A program made the position numbers and the translations under genes. 60,000 nt of DNA, taken from contig NC_092670.1 in assembly GCF_964355755.1 (NCBI RefSeq), forward strand, positions 30,369,795 through 30,429,794, given 5' to 3'. Within the stretch, counting starts at the first letter, position 1; every line of letters starts with the position of its first letter. The stretch comes from Antedon mediterranea. Taxonomy: Eukaryota; Echinodermata; Crinoidea; Comatulida; Antedonidae. The notes beneath the pieces are model-generated. The model saw only the letters and a list, made by a program, of their open reading frames with translations, had not been told where the DNA came from and ran no database searches. Shown here piece after piece: positions 59,626 to 60,000 of this stretch.

Positions 59626-60000
59626 TATGAATAAGTACAAAATGGATTAGCAATATAATATTGGTATAGACCATTTTACAACCTTTAAGTAAGGATCTAA
59701 AGGAACTAACCAACAAAATGTGCTGGTTACAATTTATTTTTGATGATCATCTGTTTTGTTTATTGGGTTTTTTGTTAGAGTTCCAACTTTATTTATTTAT
59801 TTGCAATTGATTAAAGCATGTGTCAAATATGGTTCCAACAGTTGAATAAATTACTGTACTGTATCTATGATACATCACTAGATCCTTTTTTAATCTTTGA
59901 GTAAGGGAACAAGGATTTGTAAAGAACTATATTCAGGCATCACACTAGAAATGTACTCACAGTGCCTATTCTTAGCAGTGGGAGAAGAGAAGCTAGATAA

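Larger units (their letters stand above)
9009..57660 (+). other. Giant 48,652-bp intron of the DPY19-like gene
   Basis: Donor GTAGGC at 9009 and acceptor TTTTCATAG ending at 57660 bound the intron; both neighbouring exons are conserved and in phase. All other introns visible here are between 150 bp and 1.8 kb. It contains the Ig-receptor genes and nearly all the mobile elements of the window. There is no sign that the host gene is broken. Confidence 0.9.

Overview
The window is AT-rich animal DNA. The genes have introns with GT/AG borders, there are many kinds of retrotransposon, and motifs such as TAGGCCTA recur. Together with a DIRS element, LINEs carrying a 2A-like motif and a DPY19-type gene, this suggests a marine invertebrate deuterostome, most likely an echinoderm. 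The species is not certain.

Host gene. A DPY19L (dpy-19-like, C-mannosyltransferase) gene runs along the + strand across almost the whole window. Thirteen exons lie between 425 and 9008. One intron of 48,652 bp follows (9009-57660), then three last exons (57661-59625). The phase-1 join across the giant intron is exact. The N-terminal exons lie before the window.

Inside the giant intron, all on + strand, sits a family of small membrane receptors with immunoglobulin-like (Ig-like) ectodomains and tyrosine-motif tails. Gene 1 (20494-22916) has two coding exons, two Ig domains and five YxxV/I motifs. Gene 2 (43015-44010) and gene 3 (54801-56207) are close paralogues with single coding exons. They share an N-terminal domain, an Ig domain, a transmembrane segment and a tail with a YNTIDDT module and a C-terminal YFVL. 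Broken relatives lie at 28516-28870 and in pieces at 46370-46835 and 51858-52180. This is a tandem array that has been duplicating and decaying within one intron, and it is the most interesting system here. An immune or recognition role is inferred from architecture only.

Mobile elements fill the rest of the intron: (i) an apparently intact DIRS tyrosine-recombinase retrotransposon (10075-15565) inserted into an older repeat, which has an inverted uninterrupted copy at about 27.0-27.8 kb; (ii) a decayed FLYWCH/MULE DNA transposon with inverted ends (24336-26455); (iii) a nest at 30.2-42.4 kb in which LINE A is interrupted by LINE B (minus strand, PHD finger and 2A-like motif, itself interrupted by a TTAA-flanked piggyBac-like MITE) and by LINE C; (iv) a 5'-truncated LINE D next to a minus-strand Ty3/gypsy element with a single LTR (46.8-51.9 kb), which together split an Ig-family remnant. 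A G-rich 15/17-bp minisatellite of about 1 kb (44646-45612) lies just downstream of Ig gene 2. Smaller SINEs, MITEs, palindromes and a 17-bp minisatellite occur in the introns.
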